64,000 nt of DNA. It comes from Hepsetus odoe (Eukaryota; Chordata; Actinopteri; Characiformes; Hepsetidae). Position 1 is the first letter of the stretch. Each line of letters begins with the position of its first letter. The stretch lies in contig CM029372.1 of NCBI GenBank assembly GCA_017165825.1, positions 5,666,988-5,730,987 on the forward strand, given 5' to 3'. Positions 1-12,115 of this stretch are shown piece by piece. The notes under the pieces are model-generated. The model searched no databases. It saw nothing but the letters and a program-made list of their open reading frames with translations, and was not told the origin of the DNA. The translations under genes were made by a program, and so were the position numbers.

Positions 1-930
1 TCTAACCTCAGCTGTCCTTCTAATATACTCATTTCTAATCCTGTCCATCCTCGTCACACCCAACGAAAATCTCAGCATCTTTAACTCTGACACCTCCAGC
101 TCCGCCTCCTGCCTTTTCGTCAGTGCCACCGTCTCCAACCCGTACAACATAGCTGGTCTCACTACCTTCCTGTAAACCTTCCCTTTTATTCTCGCTGGTA
201 CCCGTCTGTCACAAATCACTCCAGCCACTCTTCTCCACCCATTCCAACCTGCCTTCTCTCTCTTCTTCACCTCTCTTCCACACTCGCTGTTACACTGAAC
301 TGATGATCCCAAGTATTTAAACTCCTCCACCTTTGTCACCTCTACTCCATGCATCCTAACCACTCCACTTTCCTCCCTTTCATTCACACTCATGTATTCT
401 GTCTTTATCCTACTCCCTTTCATTCCTCTCCTCTCTAGAGCAGATCTCCATCTCTCCAAGTTCTCCTCAAGCTGCTCCCTACTCTCACTACAGATCACAA
501 TATCATCAGTAAACATCATCGCCCACAGAGATTCCTGTCTAACCTCATTTGTCAACCTGTCCCTTACCATTGCACACAAGAATGGATTCATCACTGATCC
601 TTGATGTAATCCAACCTCTACCTCAAAAGCACCCGTCACTTCTACTGCAGATCTCACCACTGTCACACTGCCTTCACACATATTCTGAACTACTCTCACA
701 TACTTCTCTGCAGCACGTGACTTCCTCAAACAAAACCACAACTCTTCTCTAGGCACCCTGTCATATGTTTTCTCCAAGTCCACAAAGACGCAATGCAACT
801 CTTTCTGACCTTCTCTGTATTTCTCCATCAACACCCACAGAGCAAACATTGCACCTGTAGTGCTCTTTCTCTGCCATACTGCTGTTCACTAATCATCACC
901 TCTTTTCTTAGCCTAGCTTCCACTACTTTT
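1..930 (-). mobile_element. LINE (non-LTR retrotransposon) reverse transcriptase fragment, antisense
   Basis: Read on the minus strand this stretch encodes broken pieces of a non-LTR reverse transcriptase. Near position 510 the minus strand reads MMFTDDIVICS, which is the [F/Y]xDD catalytic motif of RT domain 5. Towards position 1 it continues into the downstream region typical of these elements (pieces resembling EYMSVNE, GSSVQCNSE, ARIKGKVYRTVVRPAMLYGLET). Frames are interrupted and the element continues beyond the left edge, so this is a dead fragment. The exact clade (RTE-like or another) cannot be fixed by eye. Two further fragments of the same family lie at 15.7 kb and 21.8 kb in the same orientation. 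Confidence 0.8.
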
Positions 931-949
931 GAATAAGGATCCAACCACC

Positions 950-1990
950 CTGAATAATCATGATTATTTACCGATAATGGTCAAATTGACATTGGGCAGT
1001 GGTGGCCTAGTGGTTAGGGCGTTGGCCACATGATCGGAGGATCAGGGGTTCGAACCCTTTCCCAATGGGTTGCCCTGAGGTACCCTTGAGCAAGGTGCCG
1101 TCCCCGTCCCGCTCCTCCCTGCGATGGGCTGGCTACCTGTCCAGGGTGCGTCCTCGCCCTGTGTGTGCTGGGTTGGACACCAGCATTCCCCCGCGACCCC
1201 GTTTGGGACAAGCGGCAGATAATGGATGGATGGATGGGTCAAATTGACTTCTAGACCAATAATGATCATTCAAACTTATATTGAGCATTTAGACTGATAA
1301 ATATGATCCAGACTGATCATGGCCATACAGAGTGATAATAATCAATAATAATGGCATCCAGGCTGGTGATGATCATCAAGACTGATAGTGATCATCTAGA
1401 ACTTTAATGAGTATTTAGCCAATTCAGAGTGCTGATGATCATCCAGATAATGACCATCTAGGAAACTAAATATTATCCAAACTGATCATGTCTGGTCTAA
1501 TGACCATCTAAATCAATAATGATCTTTCAGACTGATAATACTTGTCCAGACTGATAATAACCATGCATACATATAATGACCTCCAGACTGATAATCATCA
1601 CCCAGAAAAATAATGACATTCTAGACCAATAATTACCAACTGGACCAATAATTGCCATCTGCACTGATAATGATCATCCAAACTTATAATGACCATCGAG
1701 AACAATAAATATTATCCAGACTGATATTGACTATCTAGACTGATAGTACTGATCATTCAGCCCTATAACGACCATCTAGACAGGTAATGCTTGTCCATAC
1801 TGATAATAACCATGCATACTTATAATGACACCCAGACTGATAATCACCGCTCAAACTGATCGATAATGGCCAGCTAGGCCTATAACTATCCTTATGATAA
1901 TGATCATCCAAACTGCTAATGACCATCTAGAAGGATAATGACCATTTTTACAGATTCTGAACATCCTAATGGCCTTTTAAACCAATAAAT
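950..1990. repeat. Degenerate minisatellite, ~20-bp unit, split by a SINE
   Basis: Imperfect tandem repeats of a roughly 20-bp unit close to actgataatgaccatccaga run from about 950 to 990 and resume from 1237 to about 1990. Units differ by substitutions and small indels, so the array is old. The SINE at 991-1236 interrupts it with a 12-bp target-site duplication. No coding potential. Confidence 0.85.
991..1236 (+). mobile_element. tRNA-derived SINE with L2-like tail
   Basis: The head has a pol III A-box-like element (tggcctagtgg) and an intact B box (ggttcgaaccc), followed by the family core ttgccctgaggtacccttga. The second half (ggctacctgtccagggtgcg, then gggacaagcggcagataatg and ggatggatgg) is an L2/CR1-like 3' tail. 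It is flanked by a perfect 12-bp target-site duplication, ggtcaaattgac, at 979-990 and 1237-1248. This is a complete retroposed copy and probably the best preserved SINE in the window. Confidence 0.9.
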
Positions 1991-2640
1991 TACACTGACA
2001 ATGACCAAACGTGCTGATGATGAATTGAATTATTGTTTTTTACTTATTTATTATTTATCTAGTAAATCATTTATAATAGCAACTTTTTGTTGTTGTTTTT
2101 TTTTTCACAAAAAGCAGACTTTCGGACATGTATATTTGTACCCAAAATACAATAAATTCTTGTTTGGATGCTCTGTGTCTAGAAAGCTTGCTTGCTGTCT
2201 CTCTGCACTGCTGTCCCCTGCTGGCCAAAGTTGTTGCTCTACCATAAAAAGTGTAATTTCACAGTCCTGGGGCAACCCTGCAATCACAGGACAGTTGAGG
2301 AATATTCACATCATTTACTGCTTCATAATTATATGGATCAGAGTGTATGTAATTGCACATCTTTCCATGGACAAGGGCCAAGTGTTTATTTTTTTCACCA
2401 TTTCTCTCTACTGGAGGCGCTACCTTTATTACAAGTGAGAAAATAAACACATACGCCACCCGGTGGCCAACCGAAGACACTACACGCACCTTCCTACTTT
2501 CCGACATAGTATTTGCGCTCACATCCATTCATATGTGCAGGCCATTTTTGTCATAAAAACAGCGTTTTTTTGTGGTCCTCATTTTGTTCTTGCTTCATCT
2601 TTTCTGGGACCGGTGTTTATTTACAGGGATATCTGAGAGA
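1991..2640. other. Noncoding stretch upstream of pkp2
   Basis: T-rich then mixed-composition sequence. Open frames here are short, unsupported by any recognisable domain and lack splice context. No repeat family was recognised. Confidence 0.5.
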
Positions 2641-2680
2641 TGTGAATGTGATCAGACAGCTCATCTCTGTTTACTGAAAT

Positions 2681-2792
2681 CCACGCCCAGGACAACAGGT
2701 TAAAACATCCACAAGCCACGCCCTCGGTTGCCACGGTAACCTTGCAGCTGTCCCAGTTACCACGCCCTTCGGTCGCTACAGAAACCACGCCC
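2681..2792 (+). promoter_or_regulatory. pkp2 proximal promoter: X-box and four CACCC/KLF boxes
   Basis: Four copies of ccacgccc (reverse complement gggcgtgg, a KLF/SP-type box) start at 2681, 2716, 2760 and 2785. Between them, ggttgccacggtaacc at 2726-2741 is a near-perfect palindromic RFX X-box. The cluster lies 80-190 bp upstream of the pkp2 start codon. The motifs are seen directly; binding is inferred from known consensus sites. Confidence 0.6.
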
Positions 2793-2872
2793 TTAGAGAA
2801 GGAAAGTAAGTGGGGGGGCAGACACCTGACGCACAGAGACGAGGTGGTTCAGGACAAAGAAACCTGGACGGC

Positions 2873-5800
2873 ATGGCGGCCGACGAGTCTCTCTACCTGA
2901 AGACAGTGTTGTCCCTTCACGGCTCGCTCAAAGGCGAAGACTCCAGCTTGGCTCTGCCGTCTGAGGACAGACTGGCCTGCTCGGACTCGCAGACCGCGAG
3001 CCACCGGCGCTGCCGAGTGGAGCAGCAAGTGCAGCTGACTCTCTCCCGGAAAGGAAAGCGGCCAACTCTCCGAGGTACGGGCCAGCTTTTCCTTCTGCCC
3101 GAGCGGATTCTCTCCGTTTGAGGTGCAGTCTTCTCTATGAACACATTTGCTTTTGTTCCCATTCGTGGGATAATGAAAGATTATAATATTCTATTCTAAA
3201 GTGGTCCCTCGACCTCACCTTCTCCTCAGACCTCACCTGTGTCACAGGGAAAGTGGTTTAGGTGAATACTAATTAGTCCAGGGTTAAGTTCATAGTGAAA
3301 GTTGCCACCCACACTTCCCTGTAGGTGTGTGGCAGAGCCGGGGATGAGAGTGAGCATTAAAGAAAATCACACAAACTAGTGTGACTCATAAGTGAAACTG
3401 GAACAGGAAGCTCAGGTATGTTTGATATTCTGTGTTTTTTTCAGGGAGCCTGTCCAGCAGCCAGCTGAACACCAGCGCGCCGGTCAGAGATGTTCAGAAG
3501 AAGGTCCGGCTGTTTTGCTTTCACCTTTGTATGATTTTAACTTGCACACTGTGAACAGTTTATGATGATGTGGGGAATAAGAACGCTTGGTTGTCGATAC
3601 ACCTGAGACGATTTTTGTTTTCGCCACAGGCCTCGTCTTTTTCATCAGCATCCATCAGACCAGTGAAAAGAGTTGATGTTTCTCATCGCTCAGGTCCGGA
3701 GCTCTCTCAGTTTAATGGGGGCTATGCGACACTACAGCATGGCCTCTCCAGGAAGGGCTTCAACTCCAGGGCCTTTACACTCCCTGCAAAGAGATCCGTA
3801 TATTCAGGGGTCCAACGGCAGGCAACTATCCTTTCACAACGCCATGCCCGCTCCGAGATGGTCCAAAACCCTCAGTCGGTCATGTCGGCTCAGTTGGTAA
3901 CACGACAGCTTCCCTGCAATGCCATCTTTGACCAAGACACTTTGGATGATGTCTTCCTACCAGATGTTACCACCACCAGATCAGAGCATCACAACACGTT
4001 TTCAGGGAGGCTGAAGGAGCACAGATCTTTGAGTCATTCCAGAGAGGGCATATATGGATCACAGGATTTGTCCTGGCTGATTCAGGAACGGAGGGAGAGG
4101 CCGGAAGTAGCAAATAGACGGCCATCACAGACTGCCTTACTGGTCCACACTGAGGTGAACGCAAACAGGGTGCCGCGCAAAGAACAACATGGGCAAGAAG
4201 CGATGTTCGAGTCTGTAAAGTACGTTACAAATCTAGAATTATGATATTGAATACATGCAATACATCCATTTAAATTCTGAAATCCATTAAATGCAGAGTT
4301 AAGTAATAGTTACATTTACATTTGATACCTTTGGTTGTGCACATTTTACTTTTTCAGGTAGTTTTGTTGTAAAAATGCCCCAAAACACAGAAAAATGTAA
4401 AGGTGGGGATTTATATCTATAAAACAAGAGTACCTGTTTCAGTTTCCCAAAATTTAACAAACTTAGGAGCAGTACTGTGGTGTTGGAGCATGTTATTTAA
4501 TAAGAAGAGTATAAAATAAAATCATTTTTAATGTACTTGGGTGAAATAGTCCAGTGTTTGTTTTGTAATGCTATTTATTAGATCATAGCATTTATAACAC
4601 ATATATAGCAACAGTGGGCTGTTATCAGATCGAAGTTTTAACGGTGTAAACGAGTGTAGACTTGTAACTATTGTCTTTAACCTAATAATTAATTTTCACT
4701 TTTCAAGAACTATTTATAAAGAAAGTCTAAAGGAAACATATACCATTCATTTTTGTTATCACAGACAATGACTGCAGATTTACCCATATCAAAGAAATCA
4801 TGTTTAACATGTATGTAAAATATTGCGTGCGGGTGTGTTTGACAGGAGAGGGAAGCCAGGTGCAGAGATGACGGTGAAGACGGCTGTGAATCTCCTCACT
4901 CAGAAGAGCACAGAAAAGCAGGTGACCGCTGCAAAGTTTATACAAAACCAGTGCTTCAGCAGTGCAGATGCTAAGAAAATGGTAAGTTATCCCAACCTTT
5001 CAATTCCCACATTCACAAATAGCACAGATACTACAGAAATAACTGTGCTGATCTGAGGTTTCGACTGAGTGAAATGGTTTCTGTTTGAACAACGACAACA
5101 AGTGTCTGTTGTTTTTGGATACATACTGTGACACTTCTCTGTGCCTTCTTCAGGTCTCTCACTTACGTGGCATCCCGAAGCTATTAAAACTTCTGGATTG
5201 TGACCATGAGGAGTTGCAACAGGCTGCAGCTGGAGCACTCCGAAACGTTGTCTTTGAAAACAGTGACAACAAAATGGAGGTGAAAGACTGCAATGGTGTT
5301 GCTGTAATCCTGCATCTGCTCAACTTAAACCGGGACTTGGAGATTCGACGACAGCTAACAGGTCTGTTGCTCCTTCACAATTTGGAAAAGTTGCATATAT
5401 ATATATATATATATATGTGTATGTATATGTGTGTACAGTACTGTGCAAAAGTTTTAGGCAGGTGTGGAAAAAATGCTGTAAACAAAGAATGCTTTCAGAA
5501 ATGGAAGTGTTAATCATTTATTTTCATCAATCAACAAAATGCAGTGAATGAACAAAAGAGAAATCTAAATCAAATCAATATTTGGTGTGACCACCCTTTG
5601 CCTTCAAAACAGCATCAGTTCTTCTAGGTACACTTGCACAGTTTTTGAAGGAACTCGGCTGGTAGGTTGTTCCAAACATCTTGGAGAACTAACCACAGAT
5701 CTTCTGTGGATGTGGGCACAGATCAGGGCTCTGTGGGGGCCAGAAGAATTGATGCTGGTTTGAAGGCAAAAGGTAGTAACACCAAATATTGATTTGATGT

Positions 5801-8800
5801 AGATTTTTCTTATATTCACATTCACAAATTAGGCACAACATTAAAACAACAGACAAGTGAAGAGTGAATAACATTAGTTGTATTTTAACAATGGCACCTG
5901 TCAAGCTGTGGGACATATTAGGCAGCCAGTTCTTAAAGTTGATGTGTTTGAAACAAGAAAAACAACAGCGAGAACAGCAGGTCTTGTGGTGTGTTCATGG
6001 TAGACAGTCACTGGCTTAATGATCATGGTAAGACTAGTTTATGTGGTCTGATTCCATAGCAGAGCCACTGAAGCGTATCTTGCTAAAAATGTTGAAGCTC
6101 TGTATGATAGAAAGGTGTCAGAACACATGAATAGTTTTCCAGGCTTCTTGAAAGACATTGTAAATCTCTTCACTGGACGTTGGATGCCTTGTGTTATAAT
6201 CACACACATGGCATGGCACATGAAAATGGCACATGATAATCTAAGGAAACCTTTTTATTAATATGAGGCTATTTCCAATTATATGTTGTATCTGGAAAGA
6301 TTGTGAAAAGATTTCTTTCACACTTTTCACTAAATGCATCCCCAATGGGATGAAAAGAGATCAGATTTTGCTTTCCTTAATATCTCAATATTTCAGTAAG
6401 AGACATTTGTAGATTTTGTACATTTGTAGATTCTTTAATTAAAGCACAAGCAGAAGGGCTCAAGCCTATTAATACACTGTTTCCTGCCTACCATTCTGAG
6501 CTATAGCAAAACAATAAAGGGGTTGTGGAGCAGCGCTAGTCATGGTTGTTGTATCTAAGCTGATTTGCATATTACTCACCACATAGTAATCAGGTTTCTT
6601 TCAGCCTGACCAGAGACACATTTGACTATCATTTGTGAATGCATGTGGCTAAAGTCACAGCGCACAGTCCAGATACTTGTCACATGAAGTGATCAGGTGT
6701 AAAAGGCGACTTTGGGAATGAATATTCAATAACTCATGTATACACACCAAGCATTAAAATTATTATAAAATGATAAAAAGCATCATCAAAAGCATTCCTG
6801 ACCACCCACATTTTATAACTCCTCATCTAATCATTGAACGGCTGCGCTTCTTTAAGTTCAGGTTTCCTTATTACGATATAACTTAAATTAAAGTTAAAAA
6901 TCAAAAATAGTGCAGGATTTTGCTTCAGCAACATCCTTTTCATGTTCCGTCAGATCACCCAGCTTCCAGTCTCAAAGCAACTTCAATAAGACTCTAATCC
7001 TTACCATCCAAGCTTGAAAAGGCAATGCTCCTTTCAACTTCCAAACTGTAGGTTACAATTAAAAGCTTCTGCAGCAGCTACAAGGACCTCCAGGATACCT
7101 GCTGATCCGGTTGCCTCAAAATCTGTCTTGCATAATTATGTTCTATAACTAATAAACCCTTTGTCTTAAAGGTGATTCAGCTTTATTTTTTAAATGATTG
7201 TGTAGGCTTTTTTATTTGGTACTATTTGCATATTCTGTGAACAAGGGCATCTCCTAAAGAGAAATGGGAAATGATAAAAACCAAATTTGTCATGACTGAA
7301 TGACTAGACTGAAGACATTTTAGGAAAAAAACTAATATGTTAATTTTCTCCATTAAAATAATTGCAGAGAACACATCCAGATATGATGTTCCATTCCATT
7401 TCAATTTATTTTAACATTTGGGGGGGGAAATGCTAGAATTTCTGCACAGGCCTGTTTTTTAATAGGTTAAATTCAGCAGTAATGGCTGTAATGTGATCAA
7501 TAATGTGAAGAAATTCTTCATAGTTACAACGTCAACAAAAACACATAACTGTATGTCTTAAGATGGTTTCATGAGTTCAGGTAGAAGCTTCTCTTAGAGT
7601 TGCTTAGTGGTGCCATTTTAATCGTCCACATTTATTTGGTGCTCAGGGCTGCTGTGGAATCTGTCCTCACACGACATGCTGAAGGAACAGCTCTGCAGCG
7701 ACGCAGTAAAGCCCATCACTGATACCGTGCTGGTGCCCTGTTCTGGTATCTCAGAGGGGGAGAACCCAAAACTGGAGCTGCTGGCTGATTCTGAGGTTTT
7801 CCTCAATGCTACAGGCTGCCTGAGGTATGACTAGCACACTCACAGAAGCACGTACAGAAAGGGAAGACCAGAAATATCATAACCCATAAACAGCATTTGG
7901 AGAATTACAGATCGAATTTCAAAATGCATTTCTACATGCTGTTGATTTATTTGCCTGGATTTGATTTTAAGGAATTTAAGTTCAGCTGGTCCGAATTCCC
8001 GTAAAGCCATGAGAGACTGTGATGGTCTCATTGACTCCCTCGTTTATTACGTCCGTGGAACCATTGCAGATTATAAACCAGATGACAAGGTATCCTAGGT
8101 TCTTGTTCTTTTCTGTACAAACTTTCGCTCAGTTTAGCCGTTGTTTATTGTAAACTTAAACAAATTTGTTTGGGAAATGTTTCCTTATAACAGTAAAGGC
8201 TGCATATTGAAACCACTGAGTGCCTTATGTTGTGTAATTGGATTGACAAACATTTTTCAACCTGTAATATAAATGCTTCTGTTTTTCTTTATCTGTTTGG
8301 TAGGCTTTGGAAAACTGCGTGTGCATCCTCCATAATCTTACCTATCAGTTTGAATCAGAGCTGCCTGAAGGGCACAAACCAGTGCTGCAGGAGTCTAGAC
8401 AGAGTCTTCCACTGGAGACCCAAGCACCTGGCTGCTTCAGTATCTGGAGCAGCAAAAATGCTGATGCGAACAATGTTAGTGTTTCTATTTAAACCTGTTT
8501 CCTTGCAGTTTCACTGGAAATAACATGTAGTCCTCTGCTTTTTTTTGCAAAGTACAGTATGAAAATTATGAAAATTAATGATTAACACTTCCATTTTTGA
8601 AAGCATTCTTTGTTTACAGCATTTTTTCACACCTGCCTAAAATGTTTCCACAGCACTGTACATATTCAGAACTTAACATGTTTTCATGTTACTAGTAGAT
8701 GAGACCAAAATTCTGGGACAGTATTCTGTTGGGAGTGATGGTGTTCTCACCATTGCTGGTGTTTTTTCCAGCACTCAGAGCCAGACTGCCCCCTGCTGGA

Positions 8801-10625
8801 GGAAAAGGGCAACCCTCGTGGTGTGGAGTGGCTGTGGAGTGCCATCACTATTCGCATGTACCTGTCTCTTGTTGCCATTAGTAACCGCCAGCTGACACAG
8901 GAGGCTTCCATAGGAGCGATGCAGAACCTCACATCAGGCACCGGAGGGGTACTGTCTAAGTTATACAGTGAATCTTTTGAGGGCTGGAGCATCTACACGT
9001 TTTCATCAATGAACCGTGATGAATTGTTTTTCTTAATTAAAGAAATACTTTGCCAGTACCACTGTTTAGTTTACACAAACCCATTTCCAAGGACAGTTCT
9101 TTCCATTCACCTCCCTGTGTCACCTTAAAAAAACAGAAAATCCGAAGACAGAAATAGATTATTGCTATAGGTTATAACTTTCTAGAATATGTCTTTAAGG
9201 CATTGTACATGCTAGTGTTGCTCAAAACTAATTAAACAGGGTACTAATCAATTATCACTTAAATAATGCCAACTATAGACTTTTGGTTTAATTTTTGTTA
9301 GGATTAAATCTGCAAATATTTTTTGTACAAATGGCTGTTAAGCCTTCAAGCTTTCAGAGGCTCTGAAACATATACTGATATAGCGGATATTAATGAATTA
9401 GTGAAAAATAGGTCTATTATACAGTGTTTTTTTCCACATCATTGGATAAATATTTGACTTTTAAGGTAGTTGATGAGTCCTACAGAAAAGTTCTGCTTAA
9501 CAAATTCGAGATAGACATCACAGGCTACTGTTCTGCCATTACACATCAAAACAAATGATTTCTAACATGCTTCCCAGGTATCACAAGCTGTAGCCCACAT
9601 CATTGTGCTGAGGGAAAGCGGCCTGCAACAGTTACAGAAGATGCTTCAGGAGGAAGAGGGGGAAGTGAGGAGGGTTTCTGTGAGTCTGCTAAAAAACCTG
9701 TCTCGCTATAAAGAACTCCACCCAGACATCAGTGCGTATCTTACAAACATCATACAGTACTATTTTTTTTTTAAAGAAACTGACAAGTTTTCCGTGGGAA
9801 AGTGTTTTTAACCACAATGTTTTGTATCAGTTTCCCTTAAGCTTGTTGCTGTTTGGATCTTTCTAGTTAAACAGGTGTTGCCAGAGCTGGTTGCCATACT
9901 TCCTGCATCAAACACAAACACTGAACAGCCTGTGGAGGACACGTCAATCTGTCAGATTCTCAACAATCTGAGCCAAGCTTCTGTACAGAATACCCGTTCC
10001 ATTCTCAGCCAAGGAGTACTTCCCAGGATCATTAATATCAGCAACAAACACCATAGGTATCAGCGCCCAGTGTATTGTTATTGCTTGTAATACAATTTAG
10101 GTTGAGACCTTTTTACCCTCTGCTCTGTAAAGCTAGCCAGATGACTCAATCTGACTATGACTTTAATATTGGACTAAAGTGTACCTTTAATATGCAGTCT
10201 TGCTTCCTTCAATGATTACATGTCCTATCAGGCCCTGAAATGGGAAAACACCCTTAACCCTTCTACCTACGTTCTTACTAACATTAACAGTGCAAACATC
10301 ATTTGGGCTTAGCAAGATACTCTTTCATTGTATTGTTTGGTTTACTTAACATTTTATTTTTCTGAAATTTTGGAGATATGGATGTACAAGAGCTGGCCAG
10401 GCTGCTGGGGTTCTTCTGCAGACTTTGTGGAAGTATTCTGAGCTCCATGGAAGCTATAAAAAGGTCAGTGTTTAAAAGTGAAATGTTTAAAAGTAAAATA
10501 AGTAATTGTGGGTGAATGATACTTTTATCATTTGATTATTTTGTTCTCTGTGGCAGGCTGGCTATAGCAAGATAGATTTCATCAACAGCAGAACAGTGAA
10601 GGCAGTCAGTTCTGTACGTGACTGA
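2873..10625 (+). CDS. pkp2: Plakophilin 2 (13 coding exons, 779 aa)
   Basis: Armadillo-repeat protein of the p120-catenin/plakophilin family. It links desmosomal cadherins and desmoplakin to keratin or desmin filaments at cell junctions and the cardiac intercalated disc. Coding exons: 2873-3074, 3445-3503, 3630-4219, 4846-4981, 5154-5361, 7647-7824, 7972-8089, 8304-8474, 8772-8948, 9578-9731, 9867-10056, 10376-10463, 10557-10625. All have GT-AG borders and the phases add up to 780 codons including the stop. The head (residues 1 to about 283) opens MAADESLYLKTVLSL and contains SSLALPSED, as in PKP2. ARM repeats follow from about residue 290. Diagnostic PKP2 stretches include YYVRGTIADYKPDDK, ENCVCILHNLTYQ, GVEWLW and the C-terminal KIDFINSRTVKA. 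Human PKP2 is 837-881 aa, so the head is somewhat shorter here. The start was chosen because it is the first ATG and matches the family N-terminus. Confidence 0.95.
5395..5426. repeat. (TA)n microsatellite in pkp2 intron 5
   Basis: An alternating AT tract begins about 34 bp after the exon 5 donor and immediately precedes a Tc1-type MITE whose target is TA. Confidence 0.9.
5436..5825. mobile_element. Tc1-type MITE, right end missing
   Basis: Starts after a TA with cagtactgtgcaaaagtttt, the terminal repeat also seen at 16976. The inner arms form an inverted repeat: ccaccctttgccttcaaaac near 5590, and its degenerate complement near 5760 (tttgaaggcaaaaggtag). The right arm is recognisable to about 5825, but the terminal ~90 bp are absent. 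No transposase is encoded. Lies in pkp2 intron 5. Confidence 0.8.
5826..7646. other. Remainder of pkp2 intron 5
   Basis: AT-rich intronic sequence with no recognisable gene, RNA or repeat family. It ends in the acceptor that precedes the LLWNLSS-encoding exon. Confidence 0.5.
8554..8658. mobile_element. Tc1-type MITE terminal fragment
   Basis: The right ~80-100 bp are the reverse complement of the terminal arm of the 16976 element (tttgtttacagcattttttc, acacctgcct), ending in cagcactg followed by TA. The left edge (tacagta at 8552-8558) could be the opposite end of an internally deleted copy, but that match is short. Lies in pkp2 intron 8. Confidence 0.65.
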
Positions 10626-11200
10626 CCTCAGGTGGAAAACAGAAGGATCTACAAAAGAAAGAGCAGCCTGGAAGAAGAAAAAAGCATGGATTACATTTCT
10701 ATTTAATGTGTTTTATGATTGTAGATTCTTGTGATTTATACATTTTTTCTCTTGGTTTGCTACCTTTTATAAATGCTCGATTTAGTTTTTTATTAAACCT
10801 TATTTTCAGTCTCCATTCTGCTCCCATTTTCCTTTTTGCCTGTATTGTACCCTGGGTACAAATAATGGAAACTGAACTTTTCTCACTTTTTTTAAAAACA
10901 GTTAGATGTAGTATGTAAACACTGTTAAAGTTTAAAAACATAACATTCAGTATTCTGAACACATGCTCCAAATACGGAAAACTAAACTGCCTATTTTGAA
11001 AAAAGGCAGTGTATCTTGCCTTTTTCTTCTCATACAAGCTTATAGCAGATTAGCCCTTCTCATTCAGGCTGAAGTTATTTTGCATCTGGTTTCTCTTTGG
11101 GATGCTGTATTCATAGGGCATGATAAAAAGAAGCCAGTGAGAAACAGCACAGTTACATACACCAGTCTTAATAATAAAAACTGAAGAAATAAAGCTCCCT
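10626..11200 (+). other. Probable pkp2 3' UTR
   Basis: Noncoding AT-rich sequence after the pkp2 stop. Candidate polyadenylation signals are attaaa near 10792, aataaa at 11173-11178 and aataaa at 11188-11193. Transcript data would be needed to choose between them. Confidence 0.5.
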
Positions 11201-12061
11201 CTTCAGCTACAACGAGCCTGTTTGTGTCTTAAGGGTTACAGAGAGGTTTGGAAAATTTTGTATAGAAATGAATAATAACTGGTTTTTGTATATAAAAATA
11301 CGCAAATATAAATCCGGACCCTAAAATGATCAGGCTGCCAAATCATATCAGAGAAGAGTTAGGTTCATCAAAAATGAATGAGATTTTACATTCTTATATG
11401 TTACATCCGTGGCATGTTGCTCCATCATGAAGAGAAAATGAAGAATATGTTTATAATGAAGAGACGGCACCACATGCCCCTTCTGAATATTTAATCTGCT
11501 GATGATCTAAAAACAGACCGCTCTGGTCGCCTGGTTCTCCAAATCACAGAAGATGCGTAGACTTGAGAATGTGCAGTCTACTCAAGCACTGTTCCGCTGA
11601 GCGTTCAGGAAACAGTATGTCATACCTGGCATCATCACAAAGAGATGACCTCTGTACCGTTTACCAGGTCGATCTCTAAAATCAATGGGCTCCTTAAAAG
11701 ACTTTAAATACTGATTGCTTCGTGTAAAAATCTATATCATCAGGGAAGCAAGTGTCCTGTTTTTCACCAGATGTGTCAGAGCAGATAAGCTGCACATACT
11801 GTGGTCTGTCCCAGCATTCTGTAGAAGGATTGTGCAGAATCCTCTTAATGGCCTTGGTAATGCTCCTGAACAGAAGGCCCTGCTAGGCTGCACACACAAG
11901 CACACCAGACGGAAAAAGGTCTTTAGAGGTAGTTAATGGTGTTTGTACCTGCCCTTCACTTATAGTTCATGGTTTAGAAAGGGAGGGGCTAAAACATCTT
12001 GTGGTACCCAAGTGGAATCGGTTGTGCAAGGTTTTCCATTGGTTAGGGTTTCAGGGGCTGG

Positions 12062-12063
<2 letters not shown>

Positions 12064-12115
<52 letters not shown>
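12064..12115. repeat. (TA)n microsatellite
   Basis: About 50 bp of uninterrupted TA dinucleotides. Confidence 0.95.

Noticed and set aside
1005..1060. Possible tRNA gene (A and B boxes with ggttcgaaccc)
   Set aside because: The head belongs to a SINE with a target duplication and a long non-tRNA body. It does not form a full cloverleaf with an acceptor stem.
2001..2438. Open frame of 145 codons upstream of pkp2
   Set aside because: Low-complexity, T-rich composition with no recognisable motif, and no conserved start or splice sites.
5436..8658. One large composite transposon bounded by the intron 5 and intron 8 MITE ends, carrying pkp2 exons 6-8
   Set aside because: The enclosed exons are required for a normal plakophilin ARM domain and are in their normal order. 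Two separate partial MITE copies explain the ends more simply.
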